From NCBI GenBank assembly GCA_022606425.2, contig JAHDVF020000415.1, forward strand, positions 186,001 to 250,000: DNA of 64,000 nt, read 5' to 3'. Below, piece after piece: positions 53,255-63,329 of this stretch (positions are counted from its first letter, which is position 1; each line of letters begins with the position of its first letter). A program made the position numbers and the translations under genes. The stretch comes from Lepidostoma basale (taxonomy: Eukaryota; Arthropoda; Insecta; Trichoptera; Lepidostomatidae). The notes under the pieces are model-generated. The model worked only from the letters and a program-made list of their open reading frames with translations, made no database searches and was not told the origin of the DNA.

Positions 53255-54450
53255 TGAAGAGAAGAATGTGCGGGAAAACGTTGTATGATAGAATACCGAA
53301 CGATGAAATAAGAAAGAAATGTAAGGCAGATGACTGCATCATTAATAAAATTAAAAAAGGATCCCTGAGATGGTTTGGACATATGGAAAGAATGGATGAG
53401 AGTAGAATGGTTAAAAAGTTGTACACAAACAGCGTGAGTGGAAAAAGAAGACGATGACGACCGAGGAAAACATGGCATGACCAAATTAATCAATTACTAA
53501 AAGGCGGCCACATTCGAAGTCGGAATAATCGACGTGCGTGCATGGTACGATGAGGAATCCCGAGGGGTATGTCAGGACGGGCCATTGTGACGATCCATCC
53601 TCTGCCTACCCCTTCGGAGAAATGATGTAATGGTCAGTTAGTTAGTTTGTGGTAGTTACATTTGAGTTTATTGATATGTAGACGTTTCTTCTTCTCATAG
53701 CTATTTCCCATTTATTTGGGAAAATGCTTTTCAATGATTAGGCATTATTAACTAACCATCACGCCGTCTCTCAGAGGGGTAGGTGGTTCGAAAAATGGAC
53801 TGCCACACATTTCTTTCATGACACTCTTTTTCGCTTCCTCAATATTCATACATTGTCATGCACGCACATTGATTTCTCCAAATCACGTGGCCGACATTTA
53901 GTATTTGATCGTGCCACGTTTTCCTCGTTCGTTCTCTATTTCTAACATAAGTTAACATAAGCTTTTTTTTTACTATTCTTTCTTCATTCATTCATTCTTT
54001 CCATGTGTCCAAACCATCTTTATGTTCCCCTTTTGTTGTTGTTTTGTTCATAAAACATTTTGCACCGCATTCACTACTTATATTTTTATTCAACACTATT
54101 ATACACAGATTTTCCACACATTGGTCTTAAAGATCTTGTTTCTACTTTTATCCTTATTTTGCCAGTTCTACGCTTCCATTGGCAGACATTCCAAACAATA
54201 ATGAGGTGTTAGGCATCTATTGAGAAAAGGTAATATGTAATTAATCAAATTTTAAAGGTTGGTCATGTTAGAAGTTGGAAGAATCGACATGCCTGTATGA
54301 CTCAAATGAAAAAAGAAGCTAGAGAGGTGTGTCATGTGTAAAAAAAATGTAAGCTTGTTTACAAGAGATGGGAAAATGGAGATATCTAAATAAGGGTTGA
54401 TGTCTGACAAAAAAAAATTGGTGGGCTTGTAATTATCACTGCAAATAGAA
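53255..54450. mobile_element. LINE A mosaic downstream of RpS3A
   Basis: Plus copy 53255-53650 (RRMCGKTLYDRIPNDEIRKKCKADDCIINKIKKGSLRWFGHMERMDESRMVKKLYTNSVSGK, ending GGTCAGTTAGTTAG). Inverted decayed copy 53745-54175. Short plus pieces 54235-54450. No intact frame. Confidence 0.7.
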
Positions 54451-54470
54451 ATATGTATGATACATATATA

Positions 54471-55178
54471 CGAAGCATCTCCAGAAAGTAAGTACTGAAA
54501 GGTTACATTTTTTTTATATTTAAACAAAAATTACGTGGTTACCGTAGTACATATGTAAGCTATTTTTTTACATAGTCGCCATTCCTCTCAATGCAGGTGG
54601 TGAAGCGGGGTATCAACTTTTTGATGCCTTCCTCCAAGTAGTTTCCCGCCAACCCCTTCGTCCACTTCTCCACCTCCTCCTTTACCTCCTCGTCGGTTGA
54701 AAACCTTTTTCCACCTATGTGCGGCTTCAGGGAGGTAAAGAGATAGTAATCTGAAGGTGCTAGGTCAGGGGAATGCGCGGGATGGTTCAGAAAATCCCAT
54801 TTAAACGAGGCGAGCAGTTCCTTCTGGCATTGTCGTGCAGCAGGCAGACTCCCTTTGTCAGCATGCCTCTCCTCTTGTTCTGAATCGCCCTCCGCAATTT
54901 TTTTAGGGTCTCACAGTATCTTGCAGAGTTGATGGTCTCCTCATGAGGCATATATTCAATTAAAATTATGCCTCGACAGTCCCAAAACACGGGTGCCATG
55001 ATTTTGGCTGAAATTGTGGTTTTAAACTTTTTGGCGAAGGGTGAAGAGGTGTGACGCCACTGTTGAGACTGCCTTTTGGTTTCAGGCGTGTAGTGTGCAA
55101 CCCATGTTTCATCTCCAGTAAGGATGGAGCGGAGAAATTCATCTCCATGGAGTTTGCAGGGCCTCAAAAACTCTTGCC
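54471..55178 (-). mobile_element. mariner 3' part, inverted
   Basis: The terminal repeat CGAAGCATCTCCAGAAAGTA follows TA at 54469-54470. The minus-strand frame covers GQEFLRPCKLHGDEFLRSILTGDETWVAHYTPETKRQSQQWRHTSSP to VCLLHDNARRNC without a stop, better preserved than the 25.6-kb copy, and includes the first two catalytic Asp residues. The third (SPDLAPSDYYLF) is in a shifted frame. The 5' half is missing: the sequence ends exactly at the CGGCG flank of transposon T1. Confidence 0.88.
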
Positions 55179-55183
55179 CGGCG

Positions 55184-57390
55184 CACAATGGGGCAGGATT
55201 CAGATTTCTTATACAATAACCCAAAAAATAAAAATTATGATTCATTAAACGCTTTGTTATTATATGATTACTCAGATATATTAAGCATATGATCACGAGC
55301 AAATAGACAAGCTAGACTGTGACACGTTCGCTCTAGCACCCCTCAATCGGAGCCGATTACTCGTAGAGGTTACACGTCCGTTATTTCAAGTCAGCGCAAC
55401 ACCTAGTTTCTAACATTTCTTTCGTTGTATTATTGATAAAAAGTTTAAAGTTTTAATATGGAACCTTACACGTCAGGTATGTATCCTCTTTTTTTAGTTA
55501 AATTAATTGTAATTACGGTTTGTTTTAAATGTAAAAAAAATTAAACCGATTTCGCATTAAAATGATACAGAGGTTTTTGTTATGTTAAAAAAACATTTAG
55601 AGATTTAGTATAGAATCCCGATGAATTCCGGAAGTATTTTAATTGATTTACAATAAGTAATTGTTGTACTTTATTGATATGATGTTATTTTTTGCCACTT
55701 TTTGCACCTTTTTATAATAACAGCACATTTCGAATAACCAAAAATGAAAAAAAAATACACCAATTTTGTATCTTATTCTGTTTTCTTTTTCTCGCATACC
55801 TAGGCACCAGCTCCAGCACTTTGTTCATGACAAAGCATCAATTAATTACGCTTATGAAGAGTTCCGGAAAAGAAAAATTGGAGGATCAGATTGATTTCCT
55901 GCAAAAAGAAATCATAAAACGGACAGGGTGTGTTGATGAGTTAGGAAAAAGTACGAAAAAAATTATTCGGTTTAAATTTGATTATAAATCATGATGGGAA
56001 TTAGCTCACTGGATGAAAGAAAGATTTTTCGATGTTATTAAAACGTGGCTTGATACATCCGTTTCTTTCATTCGCGCTACAAAAACATGTGGCGGTCGCC
56101 CGATGATTCCTTTTGAGGAGAGTACAGAAAGGGTGAAGCGGCAAAAGACGGTTAATCTGAGGAATTCTGCATCTCTGCCAGACTTACTCTACGCAACACA
56201 AATGGAACTTAGAGCTGCATGACAGGCAGATGCCTCAAAGTTGGTTCGAGGTATTTTATCTGTTCCAACAGGTTCAGGTAAATCTCATCAAACTTCCAGG
56301 GAGTCTTTTGGAAACGTTTCCATGTCAACATAAGATGCTTTAGCACTTTTGATAGTCTTCTCCATTTGGCGTACAAACTGCCTATAAAAAAATGGCAGGC
56401 TCCAGGGACAGACAAGGAAATCGTTGAAGAAACTAAGGAAAAAATTCAAGCTCATTTCAAAGAAAAACTAGGTTTGATCGTGGACAAACCAAAACCGGGC
56501 TTTGGTAACACAAACGATGGAAATACCGCCAGGCGTTTTTTTTTTAAATGCAGAGGTGTCTGCAGAAATAATCAATTTAGATATAGAATTAATAAGAAAA
56601 ATGTACACCATTTTAATAGTTATATCATGTGGTCATGAAATTAGTGTGGAAAAATACCGGGAGTATGCGTTACATACAGCCAGATATTTTGAAGAAAAAT
56701 ATCTGTGGTATAATATGCCACCCACACTTCACGAATATTTAATACACGGACCTGAAATAGTAAAAACATCAATATTGCCGATTGGTCAATTAACCGAAGA
56801 AGATTACAAAGAACCGTAACAAAGATTTTAAAAAGTTTAGGGAGCACCACTCGAGGAAATCCAGCAGAACGAATTCAAACACGGATATTTTTAATTTTCT
56901 TTTACTCTCATCAGATCCTTTAATAACTAGTAAGAGGAAATTACCGAAAAAGAAGCTAATTAGACTCCCCAAAGACGTTTTGGATCTGATAATACCTCCA
57001 TCTACAGGGTCCTCCAGCCAAAGCGAAAATGATGAATCCGATGACAATGATGGTGTTTCAGAAATATCTTATAACGAGTAAAAAAAAATATTGGTGTGTA
57101 TTCATGAAGGGTAAAATGGACGTTCTTTCAAGAAACGTATATATTATGTAAAACTAAGCTGCATTTTACGTTATTAAAAATAATAAAAAATGACTTTAAC
57201 GAGCTTATAAAAATAAGTAGACAGTATTTGACACATATTTCATTGTTATTGGAAAAATAAAGTGTTAGTATTCATGACATTGTCTCTTATTTTCATTAAC
57301 CTACCTAATTACATTAAATCCTTTGATTTATAACTATATATATAGCCTCTATGAGTTAATGACACCTTTTCATATTTTGGCCCCACTGTG
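55184..57390 (+). mobile_element. T1: Transib/RAG1-type transposon with both ends and CGGCG duplication
   Basis: The left end CACAATGGGGC and the right end, read inward, CACAGTGGGGC match at 10 of 11 positions. CGGCG stands directly outside each (55179-55183 and 57391-57395). The CACWATG-type terminus and a GC-rich 5-bp target duplication are hallmarks of Transib elements, the family related to RAG1. The interior carries a broken transposase (see 55458-57081). At 2207 bp it is a deletion derivative. Confidence 0.88.
55458..57081 (+). pseudogene. T1 transposase, RAG1-like, core deleted
   Basis: A possible first exon is ATGGAACCTTACACGTCAG|GT (55458-55476) with the acceptor TAG at 55801-55803. 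The frame then runs GTSSSTLFMTKHQL..LEDQIDFLQKEIIKR. TGA at 55992-55994 replaces a codon that is Arg in T2 (KS*W versus KSRW). GGRPMIPFEESTERVKRQK..LLYATQMELRAA ends at a second TGA (56220-56222). After about 56270 the catalytic core is missing. From about 56325 the C-terminal domain resumes: FDSLLHLAYKLPIKKWQ, VDKPKPGFGNTNDGNTARRFF, then after a frameshift in a T10 run MPPTLHEYLIHGPEIV, LPIGQLTEEDYKE and, after another, NKDFKKFREHHSRKSS, ending in an acidic tail at 57079-57081. The GNTARRFF and E..NK.F..FR motifs align with RAG1 around its catalytic Glu. Confidence 0.85.
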
Positions 57391-57443
57391 CGGCGGCTGT
57401 GGGCGGCGTGCGCGCGCAAGCGTGCCGCCGTTCCGCTCCGTCG
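57391..57443. other. 53-bp GC-rich spacer between T1 and T2
   Basis: It begins with the T1 duplication CGGCG and ends with the T2 duplication CGTCG. It is about three quarters G+C with several further CGNCG-type words, in an otherwise AT-rich neighbourhood. Confidence 0.8.
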
Positions 57444-58160
57444 CCACAGTGGTCCGGATTTGGGAAACAGTGGACTTAGGAACAAAAGTCATTATTTCGA
57501 TTTGAAAAAAATTGCTTGCTGTAGAAAATCTAATTTGTAACAATATTTGTCATGTTCAACTTTTCGTTATTTGGAGCTTAACATGGTTTAAAAAAATACA
57601 AACGAAAAAAATGTATGGAGTAAAATTGAATTATATTTTTTTCTCAATATATTTTAAATTGCAAGCAACGAAACTTTTTGTATATTAACGTATGTAATTA
57701 GTACTTTATGTCCATATTTTTTTCTTTCCAATATACTTGCATTCTTGGCGTTAAATTGCAGTTGAACTTTAAAAAAAATATTTTTATTTCACAACACAAC
57801 AAATGTTTCTGCCAGAAGATTTGGTTGGGTGGTTATGATGCACAATTATTTCTTTATTACAAATAAGAAAACCAAAATTGCCTATCACCTCCAGTTTTTT
57901 AAATATTCTCCAAAAACTGCATTTTAAAGTATGAAAACCCATGCTTACAAATATAATGTTATTATAATGGAGTACTACATAATAATTTATTTTATGAATG
58001 AGTCGTTACTGCAGTTTTTAAGAATTATGCGAAACAAATAAATAATTATTAGCACCTTCTTTATGGTAATAATTCACCGTTATGACTTACTTGATGAATC
58101 ATTAAAGGAATTTCCTGCACTTTCTGAGAATTATATGGAACAAATAATATACAAAAATAC
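57444..58160 (+). repeat. T2 left terminal inverted arm
   Basis: It pairs with 59740-60452. Within it and continuing to about 58330 there are degenerate repeats of about 105 bp, recognisable from GATGAATCATTA(T/A)..TTTCCTGCA at about 58095 and 58203 and a related GAATGAGTCGTTACTGCAG near 57997. Confidence 0.9.
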
Positions 58161-58347
58161 TATTTTTACCTGTTTCGTGGTAATGGTAGCGCGGCTTATT
58201 TGATGAATCATTATGGCAATTTCCTGCAGTTGCTAAGGATTATATGCAACAAATATAAAAATAGACTCATGAATACCCGTTTAATTGTAATGGTACCTTA
58301 ATGACTCATTTTATGTATCACCATATCAATTCACCTACTTCTTTTCG

Positions 58348-58356
58348 TATATAAAA
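58348..58356 (+). promoter_or_regulatory. TATA box of the T2 transposase gene
   Basis: TATATAAAA lies 96 bp upstream of the first ATG (58452), at a place where a Pol II start would fall near 58380. It is just inside the subterminal repeats. Function is inferred from position only. Confidence 0.5.
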
Positions 58357-58451
58357 CACGCAGGAGCGCATTTTTGGGTTACTAGCTACTGAAGTTTTGA
58401 AGAAGCAACATACCTTGAACTTGACCGCGACCAGAAAAGGGCCTGAAAATC

Positions 58452-59793
58452 ATGACTCGATTTGGCACTCATATGGACATTTACACATTTCTACGAGAAG
58501 GAGACCTCAAGGACTACAAGCGACTCCACCGAGCAATTTTGAACTCCATTTCGCTTGAAATATCACCAGAAGATTCTGAAGTGATATTGAAATTTGCAAG
58601 ATATCTCACTGTCAACTTGAAGAGCAGATGGACCGCGGCCCACAGAATTCAAAACAAATTTATAAATAAGCATTTGAACTGGTTGAAAGCAAGAATCCAG
58701 TGGCCTTCCTGCAATTCCGTAAATCTCGCCGAGATTTTTAAAGAAACCGAAAATATTGCAGAAACCGAATATTTAGAGCAAGAGGATCAATATTTAGCGG
58801 AATCTAATGAAATCATCATAGCATCTACATCTATGGCCACTAAAGATATGGGCACTTCTACAGAAGTTCAAACGAGAAAACCATTTGCAGACCTGGGGAA
58901 CAAGCAGAAGAAAAGGGCGGTCGGGTACATTGAGTGACTATTCGGAAGAGAAGTTAGCTTTTGCTTTAGTCACTAGGCTAAAATCGAATGGAAAAGAGAT
59001 CCTTGCTCGCATTATTGATCACCTCTTGAAGAATCCTGACAAAGTCCCAGATGTCAAATCGCATTTATTCGATAAGGAAAAGAAGAAAACAAATCAGGAA
59101 AACCAAGCTTTGGCTCTTACTACTTCATTAGATCTGTCAAAGTGGAAATATCTGACGTTAAGGGCTGCAATGTCAGATTGGAAGAATTCTCTGCAGCTTC
59201 CTTCCTACCACAAATTATTAGAAGCTAAGAAGAGGTGCTATCCGGATGCCAAAGACGTTGAAATATCTGAACACGGAGCAAAAGTGAACTTGCAAGCACT
59301 TTTGGATTTGACTATTCAGAAGATCCTGCAAATTGTGGGAGACAAACTAGGTATTTCGAGTGGGAATCTGAAGCTAACAAGCAAATGGGGATTTGACGGA
59401 TCTTCAACACAAAGCAATTATAGGCAGAAGAGTGAACTGACAGAATTTGATGAGTCTTCGGTGTTCATGACGAGCCTTGTTCTTTTGAAGTTGGAGTCGA
59501 ACAATGTGGTCATTTGGGAAAATCCGAAGCCATCTTCGACGTTTTACTGTAGGCCTGTCAAATTCCAGTTCGCAAAAGAAACCATTGACTTTGTCAACCA
59601 AGAAAATGCGGCAATGAAGGAAGAAATACGTAATTTGGTTGCATCAAAATGCGGTAATTACGAAATTACTCATGAGCTGCACATGACAATGATAGATGGC
59701 AAAGTAGCTACTATTATTACAGATACTCCATCCGCAGCAATTTTATATTATTTATTCCATATAATTCTTAGAAAGTGCAGGAAATTCCTTTAA
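58452..59793 (+). pseudogene. T2 transposase, RAG1-like N-terminal half
   Basis: The first frame, 58452-58937, holds MTRFGTHMDIYTFLREGDLKDYKRLH..NLKSRWTAAHRIQ and ends TRKPFADLGNKQKKR. One frameshift near 58912 joins it to RSGTLSDYSEEKLAFALVTRLKSNGKE and so on to 59793. The core SKWGFDGSS (Asp at 59395-59397), SSVFMTSLVLLKLE, VIWENPKPSSTFYCRPVKFQF and MIDGKVATIITDTPSAA matches RAG1 around its first catalytic Asp (D600 in mouse), including the PKP..S..C.P element. Right after DTPSAA, where the family normally has a Cys-x2-Cys zinc motif, the frame runs into the inverted right arm and ends after 18 foreign residues. The second Asp and the Glu are therefore absent. Confidence 0.87.
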
Positions 59794-60452
59794 TGATTCA
59801 TCAAATAAGTCATAACGGTGAATTATTACCATAAAGAAGGTGCTAATAATTATTTATTTGTTTCGCATAATTCTTAAAAACTGCAGTAACGACTCATTCA
59901 TAAAATAAATTATTATGTAGTACTCCATTATAATAACATTATATTTGTAAGCATGGGTTTTCATACTTTAAAATGCAGTTTTTGGAGAATATTTAAAAAA
60001 CTGGAGGTGATAGGCAATTTTGGTTTTCTTATTTGTAATAAAGAAATAATTGTGCATCATAACCACCCAACCAAATCTTCTGGCAGAAACATTTGTTGTG
60101 TTGTGAAATAAAAATATTTTTTTTTAAAGTTCAACTGCAATTTAACGCCAAGAATGCAAGTATATTGGAAAGAAAAAAATATGGACATAAAGTGCTAATT
60201 ACATACGTTAATATACAAAAAGTTTCGTTGCTTGCAATTTAAAATATATTGAGAAAAAAATATAATTCAATTTTACTCCATACATTTTTTTCGTTTGTAT
60301 TTTTTTAAACCATGTTAAGCTCCAAATAACGAAAAGTTGAACATGACAAATATTGTTACAAATTAGATTTTCTACAGCAAGCAATTTTTTTCAAATCGAA
60401 ATAATGACTTTGGTTCCTAAGTCCACTGTTTCCCAAATCCGGACCACTGTGG
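59740..60452 (-). repeat. T2 right terminal inverted arm
   Basis: Inverse of 57444-58160 with only scattered differences (for example GACTTTGGTTCC versus GGAACAAAAGTC). Its inner end lies inside the transposase frame. Confidence 0.9.
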
Positions 60453-60689
60453 CGTCGCGTCGCCGCATTTCCCCGCGTGATCCGTTCTGAGGACACTGCC
60501 AGGCGGGGAGTTTGACTGGGGCGGTACATCTGTCAAAGAATAACGCAGGTGTCCAATTTTCGAGAGTGGCCACACTTGAGAGGGGATCTAACCCTCCGCC
60601 CTGCAGAGTTCCGAGCAGCTCTCGGCCCCAGTCCGCCTCCACCCTCGGTAGGAGAAGTGTCTCCGCCCCGGCCACGCGCCGAGGGGCAA

Positions 60690-61990
60690 TAGTCTCAAAA
60701 GATCGCGAAGTGTTATACCGAACGCCGGGAAGTGAATCCGAAAAAGATCGCGATATCGCCGCATGGCGTCAGCTCATCATCATTGGGACCTGATGCTGAC
60801 CACGGCTGTCTCAGCGATGGAGACCACTCGCTCCTCGCTCTCCTTCGCTCTTCCGCCTCGGACGTCCCTCGTGATGTGGACGCCACGTGTCGGCTGGATC
60901 GTCGACTTCTCAGATCAGATCAAGTAGTGTTAATTCAGTGACGGGGTAGCTTTAAGTCGTTGGCCAACGAATAGAAGTAAGTCATCTTTAGTTTATAAGT
61001 GATCTTGTTTATTTGTTTTTGTATGTTTGTGTTTAAATATAAGTGTAAATAGCAAATATTGGTTTCAATCTCATATCACTATACCTCCCGGAGCATCTTA
61101 GAGATGGAATAAACACTGGGCAATACGTTGTGAGAGAGAGATATGGAGTGAGATACGACTAATCGTCATGTTTCACCCCGTGTCGAGAGCTTCTTACTTA
61201 CAACCAAAACAAAAATTTGCCCCTAGCGACAGTACTGTCATACTTAAATTCCTTTAATTAATATCGATATTATTCACGTAAAAAACCCGCGTAAAATGTA
61301 TTGTTGTTTCGACACGGGGTGAAACATGACGACTAGTCGTGCTCCACTCCGTTTCTCGAACCAATCTTCACAACGTGTTCATGCCCAAATTACTCGCTAA
61401 TGTGATTATTATTCGATCTCTAAGATGCTCCGGGATGTATAGTGATAGGAGATTGAAACCAATATTTACTATTTACAATTATATTTAAACATACAATATA
61501 CAAAAGAAAAAAACAAGATCCCTTATAAACTAAAGATGACTTACTTGCTAATCGTTGGAACGACTTAAAACTAATCCGTAACGTTATCCTCGGGACAGCA
61601 GTGCCGAGTTGGGTCTGCCTTCATCCCGCCGCGGAGCTCGGGCGAGGCAGACGACGATGAAGGGTGACGTGGAGGCTGGCCGGATCTGAGGCAGCCGGCA
61701 CCTGGCGCCTAATGGTGATGATGTGGACGGCGACGGACCGTGTCAGGCGGCTTGGCATCCTCCTCCATCCGCACCACGAGGGATGTGCGAGGCGGGCGCG
61801 AGGACGGGCGAGGAGCGAGAGGCGGCGCCTGGTTTCATTCGCTGAGACAGCCGTGGTCAGCATCAAGTCCCAATGATGATGAGCTGACGCCATGGTTACT
61901 GACGCCATGCGGCGATATCGCGATCTTTTCCAGAATCACTTCCCGGCGTTCGGTATAACACTTCGCGATCTTTTAAGACTATCTCCCCCC
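60690..61990. repeat. Long fold-back repeat, unclassified
   Basis: 60690-61186 is repeated inverted at 61308-61990, with a spacer of about 120 bp. Shared landmarks are AAAGATCGCGAAGTGTTATACC, CATGGCGTCAGCTCATCATC, AAGTAAGTCATCTTTAG, ATTGGTTTCAATCTC and CATGTTTCACCCCGTGTCGA. The right arm is longer by an extra CG-rich segment at about 61650-61830. Outer parts (60554-60690, 61990-62105) are related but diverged. No transposase was recognised. Confidence 0.8.
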
Positions 61991-61999
61991 GGCGCGCGT

Positions 62000-62560
62000 C
62001 CGCCGAGGGAGAGATGTTCCTTTACCCCAGGCCGGTGGTAGACTCCCTACTGGCGACTCGAGCTCCAATCGCAGGGTGAGGGGGTTAGGTCATCCCCTAG
62101 TGGTCTATCTGAAAAATCTAGTGGATTGCGCAATTTCGAAATCTTAATGCAATAAGTTTTCTTTTAAAGCTGTTTTTTCCCAATGTTCTTTTCTTAGTTT
62201 AGTGCAATCTCATTTTGAGTAGTGGGGATTGATATAGCCATGTTTCATGGCATAATAGGTGAGATTGCACTGGACAAATTTTACATGACCGAAAATACGT
62301 TTTCTCTCTGGAGGCTTCTTTGATCTTAGTTAAGTTTAATTTTAATTAGTGATAAGAATATGAAAGACAATTTAAAAACAATAATAGTGCTTAAATAAGT
62401 GAATTGACAATTTTCGTGAGTGGCCACACTTTGGCGGGGGATGACCTAACCCCCTCACCCTGCGATTGGAGCTCGAGTCGCCAGTAGCGAGTCTACCACC
62501 GGCCTGGGGTAAAGGAACGTCTCTCCCTCGGCGGACGCGCGCCACCTTGGTAATGTCCAG
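62000..62560. repeat. Inverted repeat pair related to the fold-back's outer ends
   Basis: 62000-62105 (CTTTACCCCAGGCCGGTGGTAGACTC, CTCGAGCTCCAATCGCAGGGTGAG) is the inverse of 62430-62548. The outward ends differ (CCACTAGGGG versus CCACACTTTGGCGGGG). The 320-bp interior is AT-rich and noncoding. Confidence 0.75.
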
Positions 62561-62956
62561 CCTTCAATTGTTCAATTCACATTAGTATTATTCAAGTTCA
62601 CAGCAAGTTTGCTTGGATTAAAAAAATGTTTTAAAGATATGAACTGAATTAGGATACACACATTCTTGCACCTATACACATGTCATTTTATCCAATAAAA
62701 TGATTGATATTGAACTTGAATTGTATTTCTTTAATATATATTGGGTGTATTTATATACTCCAATATAGCAATAGCGAAGCGTTGCCGGGTCAGCTAGTCG
62801 TAAATAATTCTGGCCATAGTCGATGACACACATGATTTTTGAATATGAAAATTTTACTGTGGATAGATACGTACAAATGCCGCTAGATGGCATTGTTACA
62901 TTTATTTTGATGTTTAACTGACATTCCTTGTTTTTCCCTTGTAGTCTTCATATAAA
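62561..62956. other. Noncoding sequence, nothing recognised
   Basis: AT-rich. GCGAAGCGTTGCCGGGTCAGCTAGT near 62775 resembles a phrase near 9783 (CACCGGGTCAGCTAGT) and may mark the end of a shared repeat. Confidence 0.35.
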
Positions 62957-63180
62957 CTATATAATATCACAAAAGCCTGAATCTCGGAAACCTTCGGAAC
63001 ATTGTCATTTTCAACATTAAAAATTAAAAAAACGATTTTTAAAATTTTATTCCTTATTCTTAAGTTTTCTTAAAAAAATGCTTTCTGTATCATAAAATGC
63101 ATCATTTAAACTATATATGATCACAAAAGCCTGAATCTCGGAAACCTTCGGAACATTGACATTTTCAACTTTAAAAATAA
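62957..63180 (+). repeat. Tandem duplication, about 150-bp unit
   Basis: CACAAAAGCCTGAATCTCGGAAACCTTCGGAACATTG occurs at 62968 and again at about 63121, followed in both by TCATTTTCAAC or ACATTTTCAAC. Noncoding. Confidence 0.8.
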
Positions 63181-63329
63181 AACATATATATTTTATGCAC
63201 GCACGTTATTAAAATACTTCTAACGGCAATTTTATGTCTTTCCCTAACGAGGTGAAGTCCCCAGGAGGCCTAATCCACTTGGAAGATTACAAAAAATATA
63301 GATATTTTATGAAACTAATGAATGTTAAG

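Larger units (their letters stand above)
57444..60452 (+). mobile_element. T2: Transib/RAG1-type transposon with 715-bp inverted arms
   Basis: The ends are C-CACAGTGG-TCCGGATTTGGG on both sides, and CGTCG duplications lie at 57439-57443 and 60453-60457. The arms 57444-58160 and 59740-60452 are near-perfect inverse copies. The middle carries a transposase gene whose 3' half is replaced by the right arm. The element is 3009 bp. Its terminus resembles that of T1 (CACAATGGGGCAGGATT versus CACAGTGGTCCGGATT). Confidence 0.9.

Noticed and set aside
56258..56290. A GSGKS word (VPTGSGKSHQ) in the T1 transposase remnant, like a Walker A loop
   Set aside because: It lies at the deletion junction of a transposase pseudogene, no Walker B or helicase motif follows, and the family does not use ATP. 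Treated as chance.
57444..57483. A 12- or 23-type nonamer in the T2 ends
   Set aside because: The only nonamer-like word (ACAAAAGTC) follows a spacer of 30 bp and is changed in the right arm, so it does not fit a recombination signal. Only the heptamer is claimed for T2.
60391..61958. Short frames in the fold-back (for example MASAHHHWDLML..)
   Set aside because: The same stretch appears in both arms but the frame changes after about 18 residues, composition is CpG-driven Arg/Ala/Ser, and no domain is recognisable.
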